A DNA stretch of 64,000 bases from CAYLJJ01 sp964384025 (GTDB lineage: Bacteria > Myxococcota_A > Bradymonadia > UBA7976 > UBA1532), in NCBI GenBank assembly GCA_964384025.1, contig CAYLJJ010000013.1, forward strand, positions 26,414-90,413. Direction: 5' to 3'. The notes beneath the pieces are model-generated. The model saw only the letters and a program-made list of their open reading frames with translations, had not been told where the DNA came from and made no database searches. How positions within the stretch are numbered: position 1 is the first letter of the stretch; every line of letters starts with the position of its first letter. The translations under genes were made by a program, and so were the position numbers. Below, in pieces: positions 33,575 through 43,028 of this stretch.

Positions 33575-34440
33575 TGAGACAGCTCCAGAGAAACACAGCG
33601 CGCTTGGTTTTCACAGACCTCCAACCTAAGGGCTCCTGGAGGTGGAGGGTTCTTACGCAGCAGCACGAGACGGCGAGGCTCACCATCATCTTTGATCAGA
33701 GGATCAGAGAGCTCTCGCTGAAACTTAAGAGGGGTCTCTGCGCTCAGCAACTTTACACTGTTGACTCGAAAGCTCGGCTGGCTGTGATTGCTGATGTAGA
33801 TCAAGCTTAGCCAGTAGCTCCCGAGACGCAGGGTGGGGCCTCTCTCCAGATAGATAAAATGCTGCTTCGCTCTGCGCCCCCCCTCTCCCAGAGCCTCTAG
33901 ACCCCCTTCAGCTACCCAACGCAGGATCCTACGCTCCGCCTGGACCTGGAGGCTGGGGTTTAAGAGAGCCTCCAGGCGCGCACGCAGCTCAGGCTTGAGG
34001 GCCTCAGCGCTGGGCTGAAGCCAGCGCTCTAAGAGCTGGAGAGCGCGCTCTTCAGCCCGGCGTTTTGCTTGAGGAGCCTCAACCCGGATGAGATCCAAGC
34101 GCGCCTCCTCTAAGCGAGAAGCGACCCCAATACGGGTGGTGAAGGGCAATCCATCGCGGGTCAGGATGGTCAAGTTGCTTATGGGTCGCTCACGGCGGAC
34201 ATAGAGGCTGTCCACCAAGGTGACTACAACCACCTCCCCTTTGATATGAACCGAGAGCATATCGGTGCTGCCCGGCACTGCTAAGCTCACGGCGTCAGGC
34301 ATGATAAAGGTGAGACGCTTATCGAAGTACATCATCAGGGGCTCTGCTGGACCCTGAACACCCTCCTCTAGGCGAATGATCTGGGTACTGCCGAGTGGAG
34401 TAGGGGTCGCGAGGAGCAGAGCGAGGAGAGAGAGAGACAT
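33571..34440 (-). CDS. Secreted DUF2381-like protein
   Basis: About 289 residues starting MSLSLLALLLATPTPLGST, a signal peptide; the ATG at 34440 has GGAAAG upstream, and a TTG at 34455 is the alternative. A beta-rich first half (DKRLTFIMPDAVSLAVPG, IKGEVVVVTLV) is followed by a charged helix (LDLIRVEAPQAKRRAEERAL) and a second beta region. The layout resembles DUF2381 proteins of myxobacteria, which are often next to Ser/Thr kinases as here, but the match is by pattern, not by decisive motif. Function unknown. Confidence 0.6.
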   Translation of the reverse strand: MSLSLLALLLATPTPLGSTQIIRLEEGVQGPAEPLMMYFDKRLTFIMPDAVSLAVPGSTDMLSVHIKGEVVVVTLVDSLYVRRERPISNLTILTRDGLPFTTRIGVASRLEEARLDLIRVEAPQAKRRAEERALQLLERWLQPSAEALKPELRARLEALLNPSLQVQAERRILRWVAEGGLEALGEGGRRAKQHFIYLERGPTLRLGSYWLSLIYISNHSQPSFRVNSVKLLSAETPLKFQRELSDPLIKDDGEPRRLVLLRKNPPPPGALRLEVCENQARCVSLELSQ

Positions 34441-34495
34441 TGGTGAGCTTTCCAATTTTTCCCACTCTTACAATGAGCGAGATTTACTAGAGTTT

Positions 34496-37400
34496 TCAGT
34501 CGAGTTCTAACTCTCGATAGTGTTCAAACCACTCTGAGAGCTGAAGCTCCCTCAAAAAATCAAGGAAGCTCTGCCGAAGCTGCCGCGCCTGCTCTCCCAA
34601 CCCCAATCCCAAAAGGTAGCGTCGCAGGGCCTCATAAAAAGCCCTCAGCTCTGGGAATCGAGCCTGATCAAAACCCTGTTCAGGATGATATTGGAGGTGC
34701 TCATCGAAGAGATAGAGCAGCTCAGGGATATTGCCAGTGCTGAAAGCCAGCGCCCTGCTCTCAGCCCGGACCTCCAGATACTCCGCGTTAAGCCCCAGCC
34801 CCAAGAGGTCATCGAAGAGTTCATGAAACTCCTCAAAAAGGCGGTGCAGGTTACCCAAATTCTGGTTGATGCCCGCAGCGGTGCGCACCGCCTCCAATGA
34901 GCGCTGTAGCCACTCTTGAACACCCTGCTCTGAGCGAGCCTCATCTGCTCGACGACGACAGATCTTGCTGATCTCCACAAAGCACTCATCGATGCGGCTG
35001 TTGCCATCGGGGAGGTGCTCCAACAGACGGATAGAGCGCTCCACCAGCTCAATGGCGCGCTCCTCCTCAGGGATCTGACGAGCCCGGCTGAGGAGATGAT
35101 CGATGCGCTGCTCTAGGTTAAGAGGATCAACCCCTGGTGTCATGCGCTCCAAGGCACGAAAGTGCTCTCTCAGGCGACGGTAGCGCCCAAAGTCTCCTTG
35201 GCTCCGGTAGAACTCTTTAAGCTGCGCGCCCAGACGCTCCACATGCTCCACATCTCCCAACTGTTCAAAGAGGCGAATGGAGATCTCCAGGTGATGTCGC
35301 CCCTGCTCCTGCGAGCCCTCTTTAAAGCGGATCTCTCCCAACTGTAGATGGATAAAGGCCCGCTGCTCAGCGCTGAACTGCTCTCTCTCTCGTCTCAGCC
35401 GCTCCTCAATCTGTTCAAGGAGCCGCTCCGTGGGGAGCCGATGGAAGTTCCTCTGTCGATACTCCACCAGACTCAGGGTAAGCAGGCCATAACTGTCTCC
35501 CACCCGCTCGTAGCCCAAACGTGCACGTTGGAAAGCTTCCTGGCTGCGGTGACTCACCGTGAGCAGCTCACGATCTAGAGCCTCATAGGTAGCGTCAGCG
35601 ACGACCTGTTCTAGGCCCAGGAGTTCCGCCAACTGGATGATCCGCTCGTGGGTCGCTTCAATATGCTCCACATCAAAGAAACCACACTCCAAGACATCGA
35701 TCAGTTCCTTTAAGCGAGGCGGAGGGCTCTTAGGGTAGAGAGGGAGCCAACGTTCCAGCAGCTCGGCGAAGCGCTCACGGGTCTCATAGATCAAGCTGAG
35801 GAGGAGGATAAAGACCCTCAGGAGTGGGAGCCGCTTCTGACTCTCTTCGGCCAGCAACTCAGCGCGCGTGAAGAGGTCGATCGCCTGGGCTGTGCGCTCT
35901 GAGAAGGGTTGAAAGATCTCAGGCGCTTCAGCGAAGAGGTCTGGAGGAAAAAACTCACCGCTGAGGCTGTCAAAGTGGATCTCTACCTGTTGATGGATCA
36001 GCTCAGCCGCGCAGGTCGCAAAGAGCTCCGCCAAGAAAGCCGATAACCCCCAAGCCTGCCCCAGCGTTAGAGCTTCCTGGAGCAGGGGCGTAACGCGGCC
36101 ATCTTCCAAACGTAGAGCAGCAGCCAAGCGCTCCACCTGGACCCGAAGCGCCTCCTCGCGAGCGTTCAGATCTCGGAGACGATCAAAGAGAAAAGGGAAG
36201 AGGCGATCATGCAGACCGATCCACTCCCACCGCCCCAAACCTTCTGCCAACCAAGCGTAGCCAGCGACCGCCAACTTTCGAGGAGCCCGCTCTAAGTTCT
36301 GGAAAAGCTTGACGCTCAAGCTGCGCGCTCCCTGATAATCTCCTGAGCTATACAGCAGCTCCAGGAGGATCTGAGAAGCTCTCATCTGAACATCTCCTCT
36401 GGGGAGATGACGAGCCAACTCCTGGGCGCTTTGAGCTGCTTGCTTGGCCGCGTTGAACTCTCCTCTCAATTGAAGCGCACGAGCCTGAGCGCAAAGGAGG
36501 CGAACGTGTAGGCTCAGGCGCTCAGGCTCCGAGGAATCGGGAAGTTTATGTTCAACCTGCTGTAACTGCCACTCCGCCTCCTCAAGCACCAGCACGATGC
36601 GCCGCCTCTGTTCACGAGCGCTGCGCTTTGAGATCCGCTCTGAAGGTGGAGAGGGCTCTAAGAGCCGCTCCAACAGGGTGAGAGAAGCTTCTACTGCTGT
36701 CAGTGGACTGCCCGCTGCGACAGCATGTTTCACCGTCGCCCAGAGTTGGTCTTGCCCCTGTTCCTGGAGCCGTTGGCGGCGACGACGCTCGGACCAAGTC
36801 TCGGTGATATCGATACGATAGGGAGCTGAGGTAGCGGCGTGCTCAGGCTGAAAGCTCCCTCGAAGAACTCCTGCGATCTCTCTATGTAGTTCGATTCGGC
36901 GTCGCTCCTCTAAACCTTCAGAGATGCGTCGCGCGACCTCTACAGAGATAAAAGCCCAACCATCGCCGTGGGAGACAAGCAGCCCAGTTTCTGCCAGAGC
37001 TTTAAGACGCTGATGCGCTTGGTGGATCTCCAGCCCCCAGATCTGTGCCAAGAGGGGGGATTCAAAGACCGAACCCAAGACAGCCAGAGACTGAAACTCG
37101 CTCCTGATCTCCTCAGGCAAGCTGGGCAGACGATCTTGAGCCAGCGCCTTCAAGCCCAAAAGCTCTGGACGCTGAAGGAGGTGGGGATCAGAGATCGGGG
37201 GAGAGCTTAAGGCGCTCTCTCGCTCAGCCAGACGGATCAGGGCCTCCAGCACCAGAGGGCTGCCTAAGCTCAGGGCCTTAAGTTGAGCTTCATACTGAGG
37301 ATCTGGCTCAGCCCCTAGGCGGGCTTTGATGATCGCGCTCATACGCTCTAAGGAGAGCGGCTCCAAGCGGAGATTTTGGCTCCCCTCTAGAGACCAGGGA

Positions 37401-37963
37401 CAGCTGAGATCGCTGCAGAGGATCAGCAAAAGTCGATGCCTTCCTCTCCTGAGCCTCCTCGCGATCTGAACCAAGATCTCCTGAGAGCTGGAGTCTAGGT
37501 GCTGAACATCATCCAGTGCGATGAGGATGAGATGATGACGGCTGATATCCAAGAGCAGCTCTGCGGCTCCCTGCCCAGGGTTTAAATCACCGGGGTTGGG
37601 GAGCTGAGCGACCTCGGCGCAGGCTCTTAAAAATTCTCTTCCTGAGAGCAACCAGGGCAGCTGCTCTCCCGCCATTTCGATGGCACGAACCCCTTCAGCA
37701 GCCTTTTCGATCTGCTCCTCAAGTAGCCCTCGTCGGCTGCTCTTGAAATGCTCTGGCTCTGCGCAGCTTGCCTGCAAGAGGCTGAACTCATCGCCGCGTT
37801 GAGAGAGAGACAGGAGGAAGCGATCCAGGAGGTTGCTCTTTCCTGAACCCAGCGCTCCTTTTAAATGGATCAGTTGCCCTTGACCATTCTTGGCCGCGCT
37901 CCAGGCTCGATCCAGGGGCGCGCTCAGGCGCTCGCTCTCTTGCTGTACTGGTGCCTCAGTCAT
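34496..37963 (-). CDS. Large STAND/AAA_16-type ATPase with helical repeats
   Basis: A 1155-residue cytoplasmic protein. The N-terminal NTPase has Walker A GALGSGKSNLLDRF at about residue 38 and Walker B LILIALDDVQHLD followed by RRLRRGRHRLLLILCSD (sensor region), as in AAA_16 ATPases of MalT/PknK-like regulators. After a winged-helix-like part the remaining 700 or so residues are TPR-type helical repeats. No C-terminal DNA-binding domain is seen, so it is more likely a signal scaffold than a transcription factor. It starts 12 bp after the pseudokinase-FGE gene and is probably in its operon. Confidence 0.82.
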   Translation of the reverse strand: MTEAPVQQESERLSAPLDRAWSAAKNGQGQLIHLKGALGSGKSNLLDRFLLSLSQRGDEFSLLQASCAEPEHFKSSRRGLLEEQIEKAAEGVRAIEMAGEQLPWLLSGREFLRACAEVAQLPNPGDLNPGQGAAELLLDISRHHLILIALDDVQHLDSSSQEILVQIARRLRRGRHRLLLILCSDLSCPWSLEGSQNLRLEPLSLERMSAIIKARLGAEPDPQYEAQLKALSLGSPLVLEALIRLAERESALSSPPISDPHLLQRPELLGLKALAQDRLPSLPEEIRSEFQSLAVLGSVFESPLLAQIWGLEIHQAHQRLKALAETGLLVSHGDGWAFISVEVARRISEGLEERRRIELHREIAGVLRGSFQPEHAATSAPYRIDITETWSERRRRQRLQEQGQDQLWATVKHAVAAGSPLTAVEASLTLLERLLEPSPPSERISKRSAREQRRRIVLVLEEAEWQLQQVEHKLPDSSEPERLSLHVRLLCAQARALQLRGEFNAAKQAAQSAQELARHLPRGDVQMRASQILLELLYSSGDYQGARSLSVKLFQNLERAPRKLAVAGYAWLAEGLGRWEWIGLHDRLFPFLFDRLRDLNAREEALRVQVERLAAALRLEDGRVTPLLQEALTLGQAWGLSAFLAELFATCAAELIHQQVEIHFDSLSGEFFPPDLFAEAPEIFQPFSERTAQAIDLFTRAELLAEESQKRLPLLRVFILLLSLIYETRERFAELLERWLPLYPKSPPPRLKELIDVLECGFFDVEHIEATHERIIQLAELLGLEQVVADATYEALDRELLTVSHRSQEAFQRARLGYERVGDSYGLLTLSLVEYRQRNFHRLPTERLLEQIEERLRREREQFSAEQRAFIHLQLGEIRFKEGSQEQGRHHLEISIRLFEQLGDVEHVERLGAQLKEFYRSQGDFGRYRRLREHFRALERMTPGVDPLNLEQRIDHLLSRARQIPEEERAIELVERSIRLLEHLPDGNSRIDECFVEISKICRRRADEARSEQGVQEWLQRSLEAVRTAAGINQNLGNLHRLFEEFHELFDDLLGLGLNAEYLEVRAESRALAFSTGNIPELLYLFDEHLQYHPEQGFDQARFPELRAFYEALRRYLLGLGLGEQARQLRQSFLDFLRELQLSEWFEHYRELELD

Positions 37964-37975
37964 GCTCGCGATCCT

Positions 37976-40435
37976 CTAATGAGCGCCGCTCTTATAGTCT
38001 GCAGCGCAGCGGAAACCTTGATGGCTGAGGTGCTCTTTGGGGTTCGCTGTTCTCAGGAGGGTGACCCGAGTCATATAGCCAGGATCTTTCCAACTCCCCC
38101 CCGCCAAGAGTGGCTTGCCCTCTCTGAAGCTGGAGGTCCACTCTCGCACATTGCCCCCCATATCTGAGATCCCAAAGGGGCTGAGATCAGCCTCAATAGC
38201 GCCTACAAAGGAGGGATATTTATGACCATCATGACCTGAGGGACCCAGGAAAAAGCGGGCGAGGCGCCGTCCATGGTTGCTGCGATGAAAGTCACCTTGG
38301 CTGGGGGGCGCATCACCCCAAGGGTAGAGACGCTCATCATCACCACGAGCAGCGCGAACCCACTCTTCAGCGCTGGGTAAACGCCAACCTCTCCAAGCAC
38401 AGTAGGTCTGAGCCATCTTTAGGTTGGGGGTTGTCGCTGGGTAATCAGGTTTGGGCCAGTGCTCTTTGAGACGACGACAGATCCCTGTTTGGCGACAACG
38501 TCGATACTCCCTTTGGTTCACTTCCCGCTGCATCAGGAAGAACCGAGGGATATGTTTCCGTTGAGGGGGGCCCTCTGGAAGGAGACGATTCATCGCACAG
38601 ATGTAGGCACGCTTCTCCTCTGAGAAGCGAAAACGGATCAGCTCTGCGTGACAGGCCTGAACCAAGCGTGTACGAGCAGCCTCGCTGAGCCCCAAGTTAA
38701 CAAAACCCTCTGGGATCAGACTCATCCCTTCAGGCGGAGAGATCTTCTCCTCTGAAGGAGCAGCTCTCTTCGAGGCTACAGGCTGAACATCCAAGGAGGG
38801 TGGTTTAAGGGGCTGAATATCTAGAGGAAGCAGATCAAGGGGTTGAACATCCAAGGGAGAAGGCTCAGCATCCAGAGGAGGAGGCTCAGGGCTCTGCGAG
38901 TCGGGAAGAGTTGAGGGACTCTGGCCCTGATCTAGAGCTGAGAGGTTCAAGGCAGGTGGTCGATCCTGAGGTTGCATATCTTGAACAGGAGGACGCAGCG
39001 GGCGCGTATCTGGAGAGATCAGAGAGAGCATCAACAGCTCATCTTCTGAGAGGCCTGTGTCGGTCTCAGAGGGTTGTGCCTCTTGGCTCCCCAAAGTCAG
39101 CCAGAACGCGGCTCCTCCCACTCCCAGGCTCATCGCCAGCGCGAGCGCGACAAAAAGCCCCCTGAGCCCCAAGAGAGAGGAAGGCTCTGTTGGAATGAGC
39201 GGGGGAGGAGCAGGAGCCTCAATGGGCTCTACATCCAGGGCGCTCTCTTGGACTCTGGAGCGTTGCATATAGAGAGGCTCAGAGAGAGGCTCAGAGAGAG
39301 GCTCAAGTTGAGGCGTATGGAAGAGTTGAGGGAGAGCCATCCCTCCCAAACCCAGCGATGGAAAAGGGGCGGTTTCACGGCTCTGAGAAGCTGGAAGAGG
39401 CCTGGAGCGCTGGGAGCTGGGCGCTCTCTTAACCGGAGGGAGTCCATTTTGCTCTAGGAGTTGGTAAAGCTCCTGCTCGATACTTTGATAGTCATGGTGG
39501 AAATCTTGAGCTTCGATGGAATCGATCTCTTCGATCTCTTTGGCATGCTCTTGGAACCAATCACGCACCTGATCCAAGCGCCGCTCCAACTCCCGAGCTT
39601 GAACACGGTGGCGCTCCAACAGCTCACGAAAATGTTGCTTCTCCTGAAGAGAGCGAGAGGCTCTAGAGTGAGCCTCATCTAAGCGACTTTGAAGTAGAGG
39701 AGCAACCTCATCGATAAAGGAGGACAGATCAGCGAAACGCTCGGTGTTGGAGAGAGTCTCTAAAGCTGATTTACCCAAGCCGTCCAGATCTCGTTCCACC
39801 TCTACCCAGTCCATAAGGACATCATCAAAGAAGCCCCCGGTGCCCTCCAACTTTTCGATCCCCTCAGGCAACGCACGGGAGGGAGGGACGGCGCCGGTGA
39901 GGGCCTGAAAGAGGAGAACCCCCAGAGCGCGAATATCCTCCCTGATTCCCTCTTGGAGAGGGCGGCTCTGAGGAGACCAACCCACCACCTGGATCTGTCT
40001 CCCGCTTGGACGCCCATCAGAGAAGAGTATAGAGCGCGCGGTCAAGCCTCCATGGCTGAGACCCGCACGATGAGCAGGCAGGAGCGCTGAGGCCACCTGT
40101 AGGATCATGCTCAAGGCTTCAACCTCAGGGAGCGCCTCTCCTCGCAGGGCCAGGCGAACCTCTAGATTCTCTCCTTCGAGATACTCCCAGGCCAGATAGG
40201 GGGCCTCTTCGTCCAGCTTCAAGAGTTTGGGAAGGTTGGGATGTTTTAGTTCCTGGAAGCGCCGCGCCCAATCGACAAAGAGGCTCCCTGATCTAATCGG
40301 ACCTGGAAGGAAGGCAACACACTCTCCGTTCCTGAGCCGCGCCTTAAAGCGTCCCAAGCCGACACCATCTCCAAGGCGTTCGATGAGGGTCACTCCATTT
40401 AGGTGAGGTGTGTGTTCGAAATTTGCGGGCGCCAT
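37976..40435 (-). CDS. Pseudokinase - TM - FGE domain protein
   Basis: About 819 residues from ATG 40435 (a GTG at 40459 would add eight). The N-terminal kinase fold lacks catalytic residues: CVAFLPGP replaces VAIK, SHGGLTARSILF replaces HRDxxxxN and VVGWSP replaces DFG. A coiled coil, a TM helix (GLFVALALAMSLGVGGAAFW) and a repetitive linker (LDVQPLDLLPLDIQPLKPP) follow. The extracytoplasmic C-terminus (about 560 on) is an FGE/C-type-lectin domain: MQREVNQREYRRC, WRGWRLPSAEEWVRAARG, GISDMGGNVREWTSS and LAGGSWKDPGY. It probably senses an envelope ligand and signals through the ATPase encoded 12 bp downstream. Confidence 0.83.
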   Translation of the reverse strand: MAPANFEHTPHLNGVTLIERLGDGVGLGRFKARLRNGECVAFLPGPIRSGSLFVDWARRFQELKHPNLPKLLKLDEEAPYLAWEYLEGENLEVRLALRGEALPEVEALSMILQVASALLPAHRAGLSHGGLTARSILFSDGRPSGRQIQVVGWSPQSRPLQEGIREDIRALGVLLFQALTGAVPPSRALPEGIEKLEGTGGFFDDVLMDWVEVERDLDGLGKSALETLSNTERFADLSSFIDEVAPLLQSRLDEAHSRASRSLQEKQHFRELLERHRVQARELERRLDQVRDWFQEHAKEIEEIDSIEAQDFHHDYQSIEQELYQLLEQNGLPPVKRAPSSQRSRPLPASQSRETAPFPSLGLGGMALPQLFHTPQLEPLSEPLSEPLYMQRSRVQESALDVEPIEAPAPPPLIPTEPSSLLGLRGLFVALALAMSLGVGGAAFWLTLGSQEAQPSETDTGLSEDELLMLSLISPDTRPLRPPVQDMQPQDRPPALNLSALDQGQSPSTLPDSQSPEPPPLDAEPSPLDVQPLDLLPLDIQPLKPPSLDVQPVASKRAAPSEEKISPPEGMSLIPEGFVNLGLSEAARTRLVQACHAELIRFRFSEEKRAYICAMNRLLPEGPPQRKHIPRFFLMQREVNQREYRRCRQTGICRRLKEHWPKPDYPATTPNLKMAQTYCAWRGWRLPSAEEWVRAARGDDERLYPWGDAPPSQGDFHRSNHGRRLARFFLGPSGHDGHKYPSFVGAIEADLSPFGISDMGGNVREWTSSFREGKPLLAGGSWKDPGYMTRVTLLRTANPKEHLSHQGFRCAADYKSGAH

Positions 40436-40600
40436 GGTTGCGCACCATACGGTAGGCACAAGGAGTGAGCAAGATAGATCGGCTCCAAAGTTACGCAGCT
40501 TATTTTCTTACTGTACCGAAGAGAACCCTAAGCGAAGATTTACCTAGCAGAGATCGCTTTTTGAACGGTATAGCACCCTTTGCTCCAAGAGGGAGAGAGC

Positions 40601-40894
40601 ATGCCCAGCGATCATCAAAGAGAGTTTCTAGAGTACTCAAAGCGCTTTGAGCGCATCGTAGGTTCCATGAAGGTTGGTCAATATGGACGCTTTCGTAATC
40701 GTCTCATCCGTCGGATGAACACCGTAGAGTTTGAGCTTCTGTTAACTCGGTATATGGCCCTGGGTGATCGTTTCAATGAGATGGTCTCTTCAGGAGACAC
40801 CATTGACGAAAACATCACCCTGGATCTACGTGCCTCTGAGATCGAGTTGGTCTTGGAACGCTCCCTCTTCCTGCCCAGACGACGTAGAAATTGA
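40601..40894 (+). CDS. Small charged protein of unknown function
   Basis: A 97-residue protein starting MPSDHQREFLEYSKRF, with GAGGGAGAG directly before the ATG. It is helical and basic with an Arg-rich C-terminus (RSLFLPRRRRN) and no membrane segment. I do not recognise a family. It is divergent from the pseudokinase-FGE operon (165-bp gap) and converges on the ParA gene with 4 bp between stops. Confidence 0.65.
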   Translation: MPSDHQREFLEYSKRFERIVGSMKVGQYGRFRNRLIRRMNTVEFELLLTRYMALGDRFNEMVSSGDTIDENITLDLRASEIELVLERSLFLPRRRRN

Positions 40895-40898
40895 TACT

Positions 40899-41942
40899 CT
40901 AAGCGCTCTTTTCGCTTCTTCGCAGCTCGCAGCGCTCAATCACCTCTTTTACCAACCTGCGATAGTCTTCAGCACCACGAGAATCAGGTGCGTGTTCAAA
41001 AATCGTTTTCTTATGACTGGGTGCTTCTTTGATCACAGTGTTGATTCGAATTGGGGACATTACCCTCTCTTTAAAATAGGAATTTAGAGTCGTAACCGCC
41101 TCTAGAGAGACTCGTGTACGCCGATCAAAGAAGGTGGGAACAACACCAAGGACTTCGATCGGACGCAGAAGCATCTGATTAACCTGTTTCATTGTTCTCA
41201 AAATCTGCCTAACTCCAACTAAAGACAAATAATCACATGAAACTGGAATAAGAAGATAATTAGAGTAGACAAGAGCATTTTGGTTTAGAAGAGAAAGGCT
41301 GGGGCCGCAATCCATTACGACAAAATCATAGTTTGTTACTGTACTCATCTTATCTGAGAGGACCCTGTGCCGATTTCTAGTATTCACTAATTTAAATTCA
41401 GCCTGGGCCAGCCTTGTATTGCTGGCAAGAACGTCTAAGTTTTTGCTAGCGTTGATAATACAATCGATGGGATGTTCGTCATCAACTAATACATTATAAA
41501 GTGTTTTTTGAACTTGGAGTCCGAGAGAAACAGCAACATTTCCCTGTGCATCTAAATCAATGAGTAGGACTCGATGACCGAGATTTGCTAGACCAGCTGC
41601 TAGGTTAACACTGGTGGTGGTTTTTCCTGTTCCACCTTTCTGGTTAAGGACAGCGATATGATGGACATTCTGCTGTCGGGACTGGATAACCTCCATCTCC
41701 ATTGTTCTACATGTCTGAGAGCAAAGATAATGAACCTCTCCATCGACTTGCATCTGTTGATAGGCGAATTGAAGCTGGAAATGTTTATTGCAGTTAGAAC
41801 ATTTTTTTTGTTCAGCAGAGAAGAGATGCCTCTCATGGCAACTTTGAGAACAGAAAAACAGCGTCCCTTCTGGAGTGCGGCTGACCTGATAGCCAAACCT
41901 GAGTTCAAATTCTTTCTCACACATGCTGCAAATTGTCGCCAT
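40899..41942 (-). CDS. ParA/Soj-type ATPase with two N-terminal zinc fingers
   Basis: A 347-residue protein. Residues 1-80 hold two related zinc-binding units (CSMCEKEF...CSQSC and CSNCNKHF...CSQTC). A ParA-type deviant Walker ATPase follows: NQKGGTGKTTTSVNLAAGL, IDLDAQGNVAVSLGL and VVMDCGPSLS. No ParB is adjacent. The gene and its 250-bp upstream region are distinctly more AT-rich than the surroundings, with codons to match. That suggests acquisition or unusual selection. Possible roles are segregation or positioning of a cell-pole or surface complex. Confidence 0.87.
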   Translation of the reverse strand: MATICSMCEKEFELRFGYQVSRTPEGTLFFCSQSCHERHLFSAEQKKCSNCNKHFQLQFAYQQMQVDGEVHYLCSQTCRTMEMEVIQSRQQNVHHIAVLNQKGGTGKTTTSVNLAAGLANLGHRVLLIDLDAQGNVAVSLGLQVQKTLYNVLVDDEHPIDCIINASKNLDVLASNTRLAQAEFKLVNTRNRHRVLSDKMSTVTNYDFVVMDCGPSLSLLNQNALVYSNYLLIPVSCDYLSLVGVRQILRTMKQVNQMLLRPIEVLGVVPTFFDRRTRVSLEAVTTLNSYFKERVMSPIRINTVIKEAPSHKKTIFEHAPDSRGAEDYRRLVKEVIERCELRRSEKSA

Positions 41943-42191
41943 AACTCACTCCTGCAGAGATGCTGTGGATCGAGCTGTAGCGTTCCTCCACAGGTTCAGA
42001 TCCGAGATATGCTTATCCATCTTTTCTCGATACTGCAACGGCTTGCTTCAAAATGCAGGTCAGGGCAATTTAGTATTAACCAAACAAAACAGTATGTTAT
42101 GTTGCTTACATTGCGTGTCTCTCTTGGAATATGAAAGGCCCTTGTTTGAGGCACAGGGAGACGCGCAGAGTTCAAAGCGGAGGAGCAACTC

Positions 42192-43028
42192 TTGAGTGAT
42201 CGTAGAGCATATTGGGCAGGCCGATTTTACCCGCGCTCAGAGAAGCAGCTCAGGGCTAAGGTTCAAGCGCTGCTCTCTCCCCTCGCTGAAGAGGAGAGCA
42301 TCGCTTTGATGCTCCCTCACGCTGGCTACTCCTACAGCGGCGCTCTCGCTGGAGGTGCTATTGGCTCAAGCCGAGTCCCCTCCAGCGTGCTCCTCATCGG
42401 CCCCAAACATCGTCCTGGAGGAGCAGCTTTGGCCCTCAACCGAGCAGGGAGTTGGCACAGCCCCTTAGGCAGGACCCCTTTGAATCAGGACCTTGCTGAA
42501 GCGCTGATGGAGCTGATCCCTGCTCTTAAAGAGGATGATGAAGCTCACCGCCAGGAGCACAGCCTGGAGGTCCTGCTCCCTCTCCTCCAACTCAAGCAGC
42601 CCCAGCTTAAGATCCTGCCGATCCTCTTGGGAGCTTGGTTGAGCCCTGAGAAGTGTCTCTCTTTTGGAGCCCGTATCGCTGAGTTGATCTCGCGTTGGCC
42701 AGAGCCTGTCTTGATGGTGGCCTCTAGCGATATGCACCACCAAGCCGCTGCAGATTTAGCCCCTGGTCGATCTGCTCAGGAGGTGGTACAGGCCAAGAGC
42801 GCTCGAGCTTTAGAGCGAGTTGAAGCTCTGGATCCCAGAGGGCTCCTGGAGTGCTGCCGATCTGAGAAGATCTCGATGTGTGGAGCGCAAGCCAGCGCAG
42901 TGGTGATCGCCGCCGCCAAGGCTCTGGGAGCCCAGCGCGCTGAGCGCTTGGGGGTAATCGACAGCCAGAGCGTCTCAGGGGGGGATGGAGAGTGGGTCGT
43001 GGGCTACGCGGCTTATCGTTTTAGTTGA
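42192..43028 (+). CDS. amrB: AmmeMemoRadiSam system protein B (MEMO1 homologue)
   Basis: A 278-residue MEMO-family protein. Hallmarks are the N-terminal AGRFYPRSEKQL, metal-site-like PHAGYSYSG, IGPKHR, the family signature RQEHSLEVLLPLL and SSDMHHQ near the middle. TTG at 42192 is the start because GGAGGAG lies six bases upstream. The usual partners (AMMECR1 domain, radical SAM protein) are not adjacent. It converges on the hydrolase gene with an 8-bp overlap of the 3' ends. Confidence 0.9.
   Translation: MSDRRAYWAGRFYPRSEKQLRAKVQALLSPLAEEESIALMLPHAGYSYSGALAGGAIGSSRVPSSVLLIGPKHRPGGAALALNRAGSWHSPLGRTPLNQDLAEALMELIPALKEDDEAHRQEHSLEVLLPLLQLKQPQLKILPILLGAWLSPEKCLSFGARIAELISRWPEPVLMVASSDMHHQAAADLAPGRSAQEVVQAKSARALERVEALDPRGLLECCRSEKISMCGAQASAVVIAAAKALGAQRAERLGVIDSQSVSGGDGEWVVGYAAYRFS

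Noticed and set aside
37976..38760. True formylglycine-generating enzyme
   Set aside because: The FGE fold is present but the catalytic cysteine pair is missing and no sulfatase is nearby; a binding domain is more likely.
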